Of a stretch of 29,302 nucleotides of DNA, positions 8,127-16,060 are shown one piece after another. Origin of the DNA: DASCNA01 sp036011305 (lineage in GTDB: Bacteria > Verrucomicrobiota > Lentisphaeria > Victivallales > GWF2-38-69); NCBI GenBank assembly GCA_036011305.1, contig DASCNA010000149.1, positions 1 through 29,302 of the forward strand, read 5' to 3'. Under the pieces are notes generated by a model. It saw only the letters and a list, made by a program, of their open reading frames with translations, had not been told where the DNA came from and searched no databases. Every line of letters starts with the position of its first letter. The stretch's first letter is position 1. Both the position numbers and the translations under genes were made by a program.

Positions 8127-9704
8127 TTAATTTTTGGCTTTTTCTATTTCCTTCATAAACAGATTTTTATAGTTTAATATCAACTCTTTTGTTTGCCCTG
8201 TAAATGAAGTAATTTTGTTATATATTATTCCTAAAGAAGAAATATTTACATCGTAAGGATGAATATTAAGACATGCTGCTTTTCCAATAATTGCTGCACC
8301 TAATGAAGTAGTTTCCGTAAGTGCAATTCCGTATTTGTTTATTCCTGAATATACAGATCTTCCAGTGTAAGTCGCTAACAGTTTTCCAAAAAATATACCT
8401 TTTGAGCCTCCTGCTGTAATAATGATAGGAGATTCAGGGTTAGAAGCAATTAACTCTATGTGGTATGATGCAGTTGCAGTTATACAGAGATTCGTTATAA
8501 TATTGGCTGTTTCGCCTGAAGAATAGAAAAAATTTTCATTTATTATTCGGCCATTGACTTGCGGGAAAGGTCCTGTTCCATAATTATTAGGATGAATATT
8601 GGGCAGTACAAATGCTAAATTATTTTTCAAAACTTTATGAAAAAGTTTTTCGTCATAAGGGGCATTAAAGTTAAGTCCTTTAGCTTCAGCTAAATCTTTA
8701 ACCGCTCTATAATCAAATCCTCCTCCGTACATTGAAGTAACAGTAGGTTCGCCATCGACAGTCCCCTGTACAACGATGCCGTGTTTGTAACCATCTTTCG
8801 GTAGTATCTTTGAGTCCCCTCCTAATTCAGCTCCCATTGTCCATGTTCCGGCTTCAAGCTGTAATATCGGCATGCCGTTATATTCCGGTTGTGATTTATA
8901 AAATGTAGAAATAATCGGAATGTGCGAGAAACATGTATCGTGTCCTCCTGGAAGTATTTTAGTCTTTTCTGGTAAACCCAGTTTTTTTGCAATTATTTTT
9001 GATATATTGTCAATAGGCTTGTATGGATAGAAAATCTTTTTTGGAACAAGATCCCAAAATCTATCAATTTTATCTATCATAGAACTTGGCATACCGGGTT
9101 GTGAATTAATATTTCTGGCGCCTGTATGACTCATCCAGTAGCTGTGTTCATTTCCTGCTGTTTTAATTGCTTTCAAAAAATCATCTCCGAGGAAATGTCC
9201 GGATATTAACATTGGAAATGTAGCGAAAGCCACTGTTTTTTCGTATATTTCAGGACGGACAATTTTCTCAAAAAAGAGCCTTTTTATTAAATTATTGCTA
9301 CCTGGAAACGATGCTACAGAACCGCATTCTTTAAAGTACTTATCTAATGATCCAGCTGCCAGCATGAATTCTTTTTCAACTTCATCGGGATATAGATGTG
9401 TGTATGCTATTGTGTTATTGCCGTCTGCAGTGTCTAGAATTATATTATTTTCTCCAATCATAGCACCCGAAGAACCTCTTGCAACAGGTGAAATAGCAAC
9501 AGAGTTTTTAAAACTTTCTGGAAGTTCTTTGATGGTTTTGTCGAACCAGTTTGTTTCATCTTTAATATGGTTACATTTATAGCCTTCAACTTCCCCTGAC
9601 GGAGTTGAAATAGATTCCTCAAACAGTGTTTCGAGGGAATTAAAATCGTAAACACTTAATTTTATATTACTGGCTCCGTCTCCCGGAACATAAATTGTAT
9701 TCAT
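8127..9704 (-). CDS. FGGY-family carbohydrate kinase
   Basis: The 525-residue protein has the two-lobed FGGY kinase pattern. A phosphate-binding loop sits at the N-terminus (GDGASNIKLSVYD, a divergent form of the usual D-GT-S-K). GGHDTCFSH in the middle carries the probable catalytic aspartate. LEAGTWTMGAELGG follows, and a C-terminal adenosine-site block reads ITAGGSKG, then GIALTETTSLGAAIIGKA. It should phosphorylate a sugar, polyol or similar substrate with ATP in the cytoplasm. The substrate cannot be read from sequence, and no isomerase, aldolase or sugar transporter lies beside it. It follows the GrpB gene by 5 bp and shows no clear Shine-Dalgarno sequence, so translational coupling is likely. 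Family is sure, specificity open. Confidence 0.88.
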   Translation of the reverse strand: MNTIYVPGDGASNIKLSVYDFNSLETLFEESISTPSGEVEGYKCNHIKDETNWFDKTIKELPESFKNSVAISPVARGSSGAMIGENNIILDTADGNNTIAYTHLYPDEVEKEFMLAAGSLDKYFKECGSVASFPGSNNLIKRLFFEKIVRPEIYEKTVAFATFPMLISGHFLGDDFLKAIKTAGNEHSYWMSHTGARNINSQPGMPSSMIDKIDRFWDLVPKKIFYPYKPIDNISKIIAKKLGLPEKTKILPGGHDTCFSHIPIISTFYKSQPEYNGMPILQLEAGTWTMGAELGGDSKILPKDGYKHGIVVQGTVDGEPTVTSMYGGGFDYRAVKDLAEAKGLNFNAPYDEKLFHKVLKNNLAFVLPNIHPNNYGTGPFPQVNGRIINENFFYSSGETANIITNLCITATASYHIELIASNPESPIIITAGGSKGIFFGKLLATYTGRSVYSGINKYGIALTETTSLGAAIIGKAACLNIHPYDVNISSLGIIYNKITSFTGQTKELILNYKNLFMKEIEKAKN

Positions 9705-9709
9705 AGTAT

Positions 9710-10237
9710 TTATATATTTTTACGGTTATTATTCCACCATCCTAATGCTAACTTTTCGTGATATTTGATAAAATCGTTTTTAAGACTGCAGTACATTTCG
9801 ATATTAATATTACAAAGCAGGGCATTTTTTTCTTTCAACTGTCCATATTCATAAGCTATATTACAGTTTGCTATAAGGTAGTCTCTGAATGCGAGGTGTC
9901 TTTTAGCTTCAAATGAGTTTTTTGTAAATGCATGTATGTGATGTGTTCTGTTGATTTTACCTTTTAAGTAAAACCTTCTGCCTGAAATTCCGAATTCACC
10001 TTTAGGAATATAGCCGATTTGTTTCATATCTTTATCATATTTATCAAGAGATTTAACATCATTCACTTCAAGTAAAATATCAATAACTGGCTTTGCTTTT
10101 AAATTTGGAACAGCAGTGCTTCCAATGTGATGGATATTGATGATTTCTTTTGACAGTATTTGTCTAATAACAGCCTGTTCCTTTAGATATGAAGCAGGCC
10201 AGCTTTTATCATATCCCACTACCTCTAGAATTCTCAT
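9710..10237 (-). CDS. GrpB/UPF0157 family nucleotidyltransferase-fold protein
   Basis: This 175-residue protein has the hallmark of the GrpB (UPF0157) family: HIGSTAVPNLKAKPVIDIL at residues 37-55. The GS pair is followed by the acidic residue D53, as in nucleotidyltransferase-fold proteins. Further family features are the N-terminal E-V-YD-SWP segment, the RRFYLKG block, HHIHAF, and the RDYLIAN helix. Some GrpB domains are fused to dephospho-CoA kinase, but no reaction is firmly established for the stand-alone form. It sits between the DUF4190 gene (3-bp gap) and the sugar kinase (5-bp gap), so the three probably share one mRNA. Confidence 0.88.
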   Translation of the reverse strand: MRILEVVGYDKSWPASYLKEQAVIRQILSKEIINIHHIGSTAVPNLKAKPVIDILLEVNDVKSLDKYDKDMKQIGYIPKGEFGISGRRFYLKGKINRTHHIHAFTKNSFEAKRHLAFRDYLIANCNIAYEYGQLKEKNALLCNINIEMYCSLKNDFIKYHEKLALGWWNNNRKNI

Positions 10238-10240
10238 ATT

Positions 10241-10525
10241 TTATTTCACTATATGCTGGGTCGTAAGTACAATATATGCTCCTATGGATGCGTTCATTAT
10301 TGTCAGTACAAGTCCAATGATCGAAAGAACTATTCCCGATGTTGCTATTCCTTTTTTTGCAGATTTTCTTCCTTTACAGCCTAATACTAAGCCGACAATA
10401 GTTATTGGTAATCCGAAGAGGGGAATTAACCAAGCTATTATGCCTATTATGCCAAGTACTAATGAAGCTATAGCTTTACCACCGCCTTTAGTCTTATTTA
10501 TTTCCTCAAAATTTACGTCTTTCAT
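10241..10525 (-). CDS. DUF4190 small membrane protein
   Basis: The product is 94 residues with a short hydrophilic N-terminus, then two hydrophobic segments (about residues 17-48 and 63-88) separated by a basic CKGRKSAKK turn. The GGGKAIASLVLGIIG and GLVLGCKGR motifs are typical of DUF4190, a two-helix inner-membrane domain of unknown role. AAGGA lies 9 bases before the ATG. It is the first gene of the minus-strand operon with the GrpB protein and the FGGY kinase. The function is unknown. Confidence 0.8.
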   Translation of the reverse strand: MKDVNFEEINKTKGGGKAIASLVLGIIGIIAWLIPLFGLPITIVGLVLGCKGRKSAKKGIATSGIVLSIIGLVLTIMNASIGAYIVLTTQHIVK

Positions 10526-10693
10526 TTTATATATTCCTTAATTAGTCGTTTGCTTTAATTACATTTTTAAAGATGGCTTAGTTTTTAGAAAAAGCAATAT
10601 AAAATATCTACATGATTTATTATTACATACTTAAAGATCTGTAGTAAATTACAATATAGCAGAAAAATAATTCATTGTAGCTTCTTAGATTTA

Positions 10694-10838
10694 TTATTTT
10701 ACAGTGATATCAATTTCATTGTCAAGTAGATAATCATTTGAAATATGCCCCCTGCTTTCGAGTTTTCTTATTTCTCTTTCAGGGTTTGTAATTCTAAATA
10801 TTCTTTTTGATTTCTTTTGATTTTAGAAAATTTAACAT
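10694..10838 (-). pseudogene. Probable small gene broken by a 1-bp frameshift in an A-run
   Basis: On the minus strand an ATG at 10838 is preceded by AAGGCG at good spacing. It opens MLNFLKSKEIKK and then stops. Leaving out one A of the five-A run (T-run 10804-10808 on the + strand) joins it to a frame reading RIFRITNPEREIRKLESR, then GHISNDYLLDNEIDITVK, ending in TAA at 10694-10696. The rebuilt product is 47 residues, highly charged, with a good ribosome site, which is more gene-like than random AT-rich DNA. I do not recognise the family. It could be an assembly or sequencing error in a homopolymer, a decayed gene, or chance. Confidence 0.35.
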
Positions 10839-10889
10839 ATGCTCGCCTTAAAGGTCAACTATTGTTCTTTTTTAAATGATTTTAGCCTG

Positions 10890-10910
10890 AAAGAAACAAT
10901 TTGTTTCTTT
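10890..10910. promoter_or_regulatory. 21-bp palindrome, possible operator
   Basis: AAAGAAACAA, one T, then TTGTTTCTTT is a perfect inverted repeat with 10-bp arms. A third copy of the half-site (TTTGTTTCTT) lies at 10920-10929. It sits about 130 bp before the first glycosyltransferase gene, where a repressor or activator site would be expected. It is too AT-rich to be a good intrinsic terminator. Confidence 0.4.
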
Positions 10911-11036
10911 TATTCTTGCTTTGTTTCTTGGTTTTTTATTATGAAATTATAAAGAACATCTAATGTAAATTTTAATCAAAAAGTCTGAGAACCAACAGTT
11001 TTCCATGAAAAATAACATATCAAAAAAGGTTAAATT

Positions 11037-11975
11037 ATGAATAATTATAATTTTAGTAAAAATCAAATTATGATAAGTGTGGTAATACCTACATATAATG
11101 GAGGTGATTTATTATCCTATACACTTAATTCATTATGTAATCAGACCCTTGATAAAAATTATTTTGAAGTACTTGTTGCTGATGACGGCGGTACAGATGA
11201 AATGACGCCGAAAATAATAAAAGAATATAGAAAGAAATTAAATTTACATTATTTCTGGCAGGAAGATAAAGGGTTTAGGGCAGGAGCTGCAAGGAATATA
11301 GGAGTCAATAAGGCTAAGGGGAAATATATTTTATTTATTGATACAGGAATAATTTTATCAACAACAGGGTTGGAGTATCATTTAATGGCACATGAAAAAG
11401 CAGAATTTCCCAGCATTATTATAGGTTATGTACATGCATTTGAAATATCTGATGATCAGGTTGATAGGCTGCTTCCATATGTAGATTCGGAAGATGCTGA
11501 TGCATGTATAAAATCAGCCAAAAAGCAAAAAGCCCATGATATTAGAGAACGTCAATATGAAGTTTTAGGAGATGATATTCATTTCTGGCCTGCACCGTTT
11601 GATATTTTTTGGACATGTCATGTTTCGGCTGAACGGGAAGAGATAATAAAAACAGGCTGCTTTGATTCTTCCAACAATACATGGGGAGGGGAGGATGTCG
11701 ATTTGGGAATTAAGCTTTTTAATAATGGTAACTGTTATTATATGGACCGGGAAATTTCTTCTTTTCACTGGCCGCATATAAATCAGATTAACAAAAAAGA
11801 AAAATCAGCAGAAGCAGGTGCCAGATTACATCAAAAATATCAAATGTGGCAGACAAGTTATTATGAGAAGATGAATATTGATAACAATCATGACAAATTT
11901 TCACTGAATGCTGCGATCAAGTGCATAGGACCTATTCATGATAAAAAAAATATTAAGAAATTTATGAATTGGTAA
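11037..11975 (+). CDS. Family-2 glycosyltransferase (paralogue 1 of 3)
   Basis: The 312-residue enzyme has an N-terminal GT-A fold. ISVVIPTYN spans residues 13-21, the nucleotide-binding DD is at 49-50, and a KGFRAGAARN-G block lies at 78-89. A C-terminal galactosyltransferase-like (GT7-C) region has WGGEDVDLG at 216-224. It should transfer a sugar from a nucleotide-sugar donor to a cytoplasmic acceptor. The usual D-x-D is D102-T-G, so its second Asp is missing. Subfamily marks are WPAPF (184-188), FWTCH (191-195) and HWPH (244-247). It has no membrane helix. The start has AAAAGG at 11024-11029, and a later ATG at 11070 would trim the start close to the GT2 core. It leads the cluster, and the 16-bp gap to the next gene suggests co-transcription. 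Confidence 0.92.
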   Translation: MNNYNFSKNQIMISVVIPTYNGGDLLSYTLNSLCNQTLDKNYFEVLVADDGGTDEMTPKIIKEYRKKLNLHYFWQEDKGFRAGAARNIGVNKAKGKYILFIDTGIILSTTGLEYHLMAHEKAEFPSIIIGYVHAFEISDDQVDRLLPYVDSEDADACIKSAKKQKAHDIRERQYEVLGDDIHFWPAPFDIFWTCHVSAEREEIIKTGCFDSSNNTWGGEDVDLGIKLFNNGNCYYMDREISSFHWPHINQINKKEKSAEAGARLHQKYQMWQTSYYEKMNIDNNHDKFSLNAAIKCIGPIHDKKNIKKFMNW

Positions 11976-11991
11976 GTAAAGGACAAATTAT

Positions 11992-12705
11992 ATGTATTCC
12001 ATTTATGAAACACATTTTATATGCAGGCCGGAGATATCTGAAGATTTTATTAGACCTTATATTATTGACAATAACGGTATTCTAAAAGGTACAGATGAAA
12101 TTCCCGAATATTTAAGGCAACATGGAATAAGTGTTGGAGAAAACTGTAACTTTGCAGGGATTCCAAGAATTAGTTTCTGTCATTTAAGAGATACAGATAA
12201 TTATGAAGAAGAGAGTAGAAAACAATTATATAACATTGAGGATTTTGAAGGGGCGATAAAAATTGGTTCAAACGTATTGCTTGATTCTTCATTCAATCCC
12301 GGATTTACAAATCAACCTGTTAAGTTTTCATGTTTGAAATGTAATTCGGGTTTATCAGGGCGAATTGAGCTGGGCTGCAACTGTCATCTTAACGGAACTT
12401 CTATAATATCATATAGCTCAGTAAGAATAGAAGACAATGTGAATTTAGGCCCCATGGTTACAATAATGGACAGTAGTGGGCATTCTGCACAAAAACGCCA
12501 CGAATTTGGTGAAGTTGCGAGTATAAAGTCTGATCCTGTTGTTATCAAAGAAGGAGCTTGGATAGGTACTGGCGTCACAATACTCAAGGGTGTTACCATA
12601 GGATACAGTAGTGTGATAGGAACAAATAGTGTTGTATATGAATCAATACCTGATAATTGCATTGCTCTGGGAAATCCGGCAAAAGTTGTAAAAAAATTAA
12701 AATAG
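11992..12705 (+). CDS. Left-handed beta-helix (hexapeptide) acyltransferase
   Basis: The 237-residue protein has an about 85-residue N-terminal part of no clear family, then hexapeptide-repeat turns (IKIGSNVLL, IEDNVNLGPMVTI, VVIKEGAWIGTGVTIL, VTIGYSSVIGTNSVV). It ends with the characteristic IPDNCIALGNPAKVVKKL. The SSGHS segment supplies the His expected in the active site of this xenobiotic/maltose-acetyltransferase-like class, which uses acetyl-CoA or a related acyl-CoA to modify a sugar hydroxyl or amine. AAAGGA at 11978-11983 precedes the ATG. Lying between two glycosyltransferases, it most likely decorates the sugar they build. Donor and position are unknown. Confidence 0.87.
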   Translation: MYSIYETHFICRPEISEDFIRPYIIDNNGILKGTDEIPEYLRQHGISVGENCNFAGIPRISFCHLRDTDNYEEESRKQLYNIEDFEGAIKIGSNVLLDSSFNPGFTNQPVKFSCLKCNSGLSGRIELGCNCHLNGTSIISYSSVRIEDNVNLGPMVTIMDSSGHSAQKRHEFGEVASIKSDPVVIKEGAWIGTGVTILKGVTIGYSSVIGTNSVVYESIPDNCIALGNPAKVVKKLK

Positions 12706-12717
12706 GTACTATTTATA

Positions 12718-13662
12718 ATGGATAAATTAATAAGTGTTGTTATTCCAACGTATAATCGTGCAGAATTACTTTCAAATACACTCTGCTCATTGAAGTTACA
12801 AACTCTGAATAAAGACAAGTTCGAAGTTATTGTAGTTGATGATGGCGGTAGCGATAACAGCAGGGAAATAGTTGATTCATTCAAAAAAGATTTGAATGTA
12901 AAATATTTTTGGCACGAGGATAAAGGATTTAGAGTAGCACGGACAAGAAACGTGGGAATTATTCATTCAGAAGGAGAATATATAGCATTTCTTGATACTG
13001 GAATATTTGCTTCATCTAAAATGCTTGAATCTCATTTAAATCTTCATCTTTCTTCAAGTCATCCTACCGTATCAGTAGGGTATATGTATGGACTTGGCCT
13101 GACAAATAAACAGGCAAGAATGTTATTATCATCATTAGAACGCTATAGGAGAGACCCCAATAAGTGTATAGAGATCGCTAAAAACATGAAACTGGGCGAT
13201 ATAAGGCAATATCAATTTGATATACTTGGAGAGAATATCCATTCATGGCCAGCCCCATTTGACCTATTTCTGACAGGTAATATCTGTATTGGTAAAACGG
13301 AATTATACAAAGTAGGAATGTTTGATGAAACCTTTAATAAATGGGGTGGGGAAGATGTTGATTTAGGAATACGCCTATTCCAGAATAACAATGTATATAT
13401 ACTCAATAGGAGTGCCTGCGCAATACATTGGCCTCATGAGAAAAACAGTAACAGTCAATGGCTTTCTGAAGCAAAACGTTTGCATAAAAAATACAATATT
13501 TGGCAGACTAAATATTACGAACTTTGTTCCACCGGTAAGGTGCATCCTAATATATCTTTAAACTTGATGGTAAAGTTTATAGGACCTTATATGGAGGAAA
13601 ATAAAATGATTGAATTTATAAAACTGCATAAATCTCAATTGGATGCTAAGCAACAGCCTTAA
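12718..13662 (+). CDS. Family-2 glycosyltransferase (paralogue 2 of 3)
   Basis: The 314-residue paralogue of the enzyme at 11037 has LISVVIPTYN at residues 4-13, DD at 41-42, D93-T-G where D-x-D is usual, WPAPF at 177-181 and WGGEDVDLG at 209-217. It differs at the acceptor-side motif: FWTCH of paralogues 1 and 3 is FLTGN here (residues 184-188), and FRAG becomes FRVAR. It is therefore the most divergent of the three and may use another acceptor. The start is 13 bp after the acyltransferase stop, with only a weak AGGT upstream, so coupling is plausible. It is cytosolic with no membrane segment. Confidence 0.92.
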   Translation: MDKLISVVIPTYNRAELLSNTLCSLKLQTLNKDKFEVIVVDDGGSDNSREIVDSFKKDLNVKYFWHEDKGFRVARTRNVGIIHSEGEYIAFLDTGIFASSKMLESHLNLHLSSSHPTVSVGYMYGLGLTNKQARMLLSSLERYRRDPNKCIEIAKNMKLGDIRQYQFDILGENIHSWPAPFDLFLTGNICIGKTELYKVGMFDETFNKWGGEDVDLGIRLFQNNNVYILNRSACAIHWPHEKNSNSQWLSEAKRLHKKYNIWQTKYYELCSTGKVHPNISLNLMVKFIGPYMEENKMIEFIKLHKSQLDAKQQP

Positions 13663-13670
13663 TAATGCGT

Positions 13671-13675
13671 GGTGA
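13671..13675 (+). promoter_or_regulatory. Ribosome binding site supporting a downstream start
   Basis: GGTGA lies 7 bases before the ATG at 13683. The earlier in-frame ATG at 13665, three bases after the previous stop, has no clear site of its own. Confidence 0.45.
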
Positions 13676-13682
13676 AATCATT

Positions 13683-14648
13683 ATGAATTCAAGAAAAATA
13701 ACCGTAATAATTCCAACATATAACTGTTCACGTCTTTTAAACTGCACATTGATTTCATTGCTGAACCAATCATTGGACAGCAGTATATTTGAGGTAATTG
13801 TTATTGATGATGGAGGAAATGATGATACAGAAAATATAGTTAATTCTTATAAAGACTTAATGAATATTAGATATTACTGGTATGAAAATAAAGGTTTTCG
13901 TGCTGGTAAAGCAAGAAATGTCGGGGCAACACTTGCAGAAACAAAGTATATATTATTTCTGGATTCCGGTATACTTGCTTCTGACAAACTGCTTGAAACT
14001 CATATAAAAATGCACGAACAGGCAGCTTCTTCAACTGTAGTTATAGGGTATACATATGCATTTGACATCACAAATGATGAGGTGAAAATTCTGCTTCCTC
14101 AGCTCATAAGCGATGATGCAGATGCCTGTATAGAAATAGCTAAACGTCTTAAAATGTATGATATACGTCAGTATCAGTATGATTTGCTCGGAACTGATAT
14201 TTATAATTGGCCGGCCCCTTTTTATATTTTCTGGACATGTCACACTTCAGTTGAATATAAAGAGTTAGTCAAAGCAGGTCTGTTTGCTGCAGAATATGAT
14301 GGTTGCTGGGTGGGAGAGGATATTGATCTGGGTATCCGCTTATTTAATAATAATAATATTTTTCTGCTTAATGATACAGCACCTTCTTTTCACTGGCCTC
14401 ATAAAAAAAATATTAGTAATGATAAGAAAAGAGCTTCTGGTCTTATGTCATATATAAACAAAAAATACAGTTTATGGCAGACCGCAAATCATTATTTGCT
14501 TATGGATCCCGAAGTAGGACATAAAAATTTAAGCATGAATACTGCATTGAAAACACTCAGTTATCCTTTTGATAAAAAGTCATTAGAAGATTTTGTGAAA
14601 AAAAATAAATATGAGCTCGAAAATAAATTACAGCTAACTATTAAATAA
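13683..14648 (+). CDS. Family-2 glycosyltransferase (paralogue 3 of 3)
   Basis: The 321-residue protein (327 if the ATG at 13665 is used) starts MNSRKITVIIPTYN, aligning with the starts of its two paralogues. It has IDDGG near residues 42-46, LDSG where D-x-D is expected, and FRAGKARNVG. WPAPF and FWTCH are kept as in paralogue 1. The GT7-C motif is CWVGEDIDLG, with the first Gly of WGGED replaced by Val. HWPH is conserved. It is closer to paralogue 1 than to paralogue 2 in these motifs. The tandem arrangement and shared rare motifs indicate local duplication followed by divergence, suggesting three successive or alternative sugar additions on one product. Confidence 0.9.
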   Translation: MNSRKITVIIPTYNCSRLLNCTLISLLNQSLDSSIFEVIVIDDGGNDDTENIVNSYKDLMNIRYYWYENKGFRAGKARNVGATLAETKYILFLDSGILASDKLLETHIKMHEQAASSTVVIGYTYAFDITNDEVKILLPQLISDDADACIEIAKRLKMYDIRQYQYDLLGTDIYNWPAPFYIFWTCHTSVEYKELVKAGLFAAEYDGCWVGEDIDLGIRLFNNNNIFLLNDTAPSFHWPHKKNISNDKKRASGLMSYINKKYSLWQTANHYLLMDPEVGHKNLSMNTALKTLSYPFDKKSLEDFVKKNKYELENKLQLTIK

Positions 14649-14664
14649 CTAAAGAAATTTTCAG

Positions 14665-16017
14665 ATGAAAGACTTTACAACCGGAAATATAAGAAAACAG
14701 TTATTTTTTCTAACCATGCCAATATTGTTTGTTAATTTGGCCAATTTTGCGAATTTATTTGTAAATAGAATATGGGCCGGAAAATTTCTTAACAATGATG
14801 CAATAGCTGCTATTTCGCTGGCAAATGTATTGCTCTATATAGCATTGGCTATTGGTATTGGAATCGGAACAGGAGCCGGAACTGTTATTTCTCAATATTT
14901 TGGAGCTAGAAAGAACAAGAAAATTAAACAGGTTTTAGTAAGTAGTCTATCATTAAGTATTTTATGCGGAATTGTGGTCTTTTTTGTATTTCAATTTTTC
15001 TCATTAGATGTACTATTCTTGATTAATACACCTTTAAAAATTGCGTATATGACTACAACATATCTTAAAATATGCAGTTTTAGTTTTGTATTGTTATATC
15101 CACAGTTAATGATAGGCTATATTTTTAGGGCGGTTGGAGATACTAAGAAACCATTGATATTTACCCTAACAGCGCTTATAACAAATACAATTTTAGATCC
15201 ATTTTTAATGCTCGGGTTGCTGTTTTTTCCAAAACTTGGAGTTGAAGGAGCAGGGATATCATTTTTAATATCTGTAGTAATTAGTTTTTGTGTTGCCTGG
15301 ATTTTATTGATAAAAAACAAAGGAGTCTTAACTTTTGTTATAAGAGATATTCTAAAACCGTCTTTTTCATCATTGGTTAAAATTTTGAAATACGGTATCC
15401 CCACAGGTTTTCAGAATTTAGTTGTTTCTTCGGGAATAGCAGTAGTACAAAGTTTTATAAATAAATACGGTGCTCCTGCTATAGCTGCTTATGGAGCTTG
15501 CACTATTGTTACTCAAATTGCTGTCTTTTTCTGTATTTCTTTTGGGACTTCAGTATCTATAATTGCTGGTCAAAATCGAGGTGCACAAAGATTAGATAGA
15601 GTCGTAAAAGTAACTAAAGAAGGACTTATGATATGTCTTTCAACTACATTGATAATAACTGTCATCTGTTTAATATATCCTGAGATTTTTTTACACATAT
15701 TCATACAGGCTAAATCAATTAAAACATTAAACATTGGTGATCATTATTTAAAAATATTAGCCATACCCTACTTATTTATGACAGTATTAATGATCTTTGA
15801 CAGCCTGTTTTGCGGAGTAGGGGCTAACTTTGCATCAATGCTTATAACAGCTATTGGAATCTGGGGTATCAGAATTCCTCTGATTTACATTTTAAGTCAT
15901 ATTTTCATGCTGAACGGAGTTTGGTACGGAGAGGGACTGAGCTATGTGTTTACAGCTTTTATAACAGGAATTTATTATTTTAAAGGAAGTTGGAAGCTCA
16001 AGGGAGTAATCAATTAA
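14665..16017 (+). CDS. MATE-family multidrug/metabolite exporter
   Basis: The 450-residue protein is almost entirely hydrophobic, with about 12 transmembrane segments. It opens IRKQLFFLTMPILFVNLANF and has the MATE signature region NRIWAGKFL, then AAISLANVLLYI and IGIGTGAGTVISQYFGA, repeated in the second half as YGACTIVTQIA and FGTSVSIIAGQNRGAQR. MATE proteins export cationic or small organic compounds by Na+ or H+ antiport, and related MOP-superfamily members flip saccharides. Its place between glycosyltransferases and modification enzymes, 16 bp after one and 43 bp before the next, makes it the natural exporter of the cluster's product. The cargo is inferred. Confidence 0.9.
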   Translation: MKDFTTGNIRKQLFFLTMPILFVNLANFANLFVNRIWAGKFLNNDAIAAISLANVLLYIALAIGIGIGTGAGTVISQYFGARKNKKIKQVLVSSLSLSILCGIVVFFVFQFFSLDVLFLINTPLKIAYMTTTYLKICSFSFVLLYPQLMIGYIFRAVGDTKKPLIFTLTALITNTILDPFLMLGLLFFPKLGVEGAGISFLISVVISFCVAWILLIKNKGVLTFVIRDILKPSFSSLVKILKYGIPTGFQNLVVSSGIAVVQSFINKYGAPAIAAYGACTIVTQIAVFFCISFGTSVSIIAGQNRGAQRLDRVVKVTKEGLMICLSTTLIITVICLIYPEIFLHIFIQAKSIKTLNIGDHYLKILAIPYLFMTVLMIFDSLFCGVGANFASMLITAIGIWGIRIPLIYILSHIFMLNGVWYGEGLSYVFTAFITGIYYFKGSWKLKGVIN

Positions 16018-16060
16018 TTATCTAACAAAAAACAGCAATATATAAAAAAAGGATTTAAAT

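Larger units (their letters stand above)
10526..11036. other. 511-bp intergenic region between divergent operons
   Basis: This gap should contain the promoters of both the DUF4190-GrpB-kinase operon (leftward) and the saccharide cluster (rightward). It also holds a likely broken small gene (10694-10838, minus) and a 21-bp palindrome with an extra half-site (10890-10929). I see no RNA gene and no GC-rich terminator hairpin. Confidence 0.6.

Noticed and set aside
10137..10541. 134-codon open frame on the plus strand across the GrpB and DUF4190 genes
   Set aside because: Both minus-strand genes match known families and are tightly spaced, so this is a shadow frame.
10890..10910. The 21-bp palindrome as a rho-independent terminator
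   Set aside because: The stem is nearly all A-T with a loop of one to three bases, and no gene ends nearby on either strand.
12384..12884. 166-codon open frame on the minus strand
   Set aside because: It overlaps the hexapeptide acyltransferase and the next glycosyltransferase, both with strong family motifs; its translation shows no recognisable pattern.
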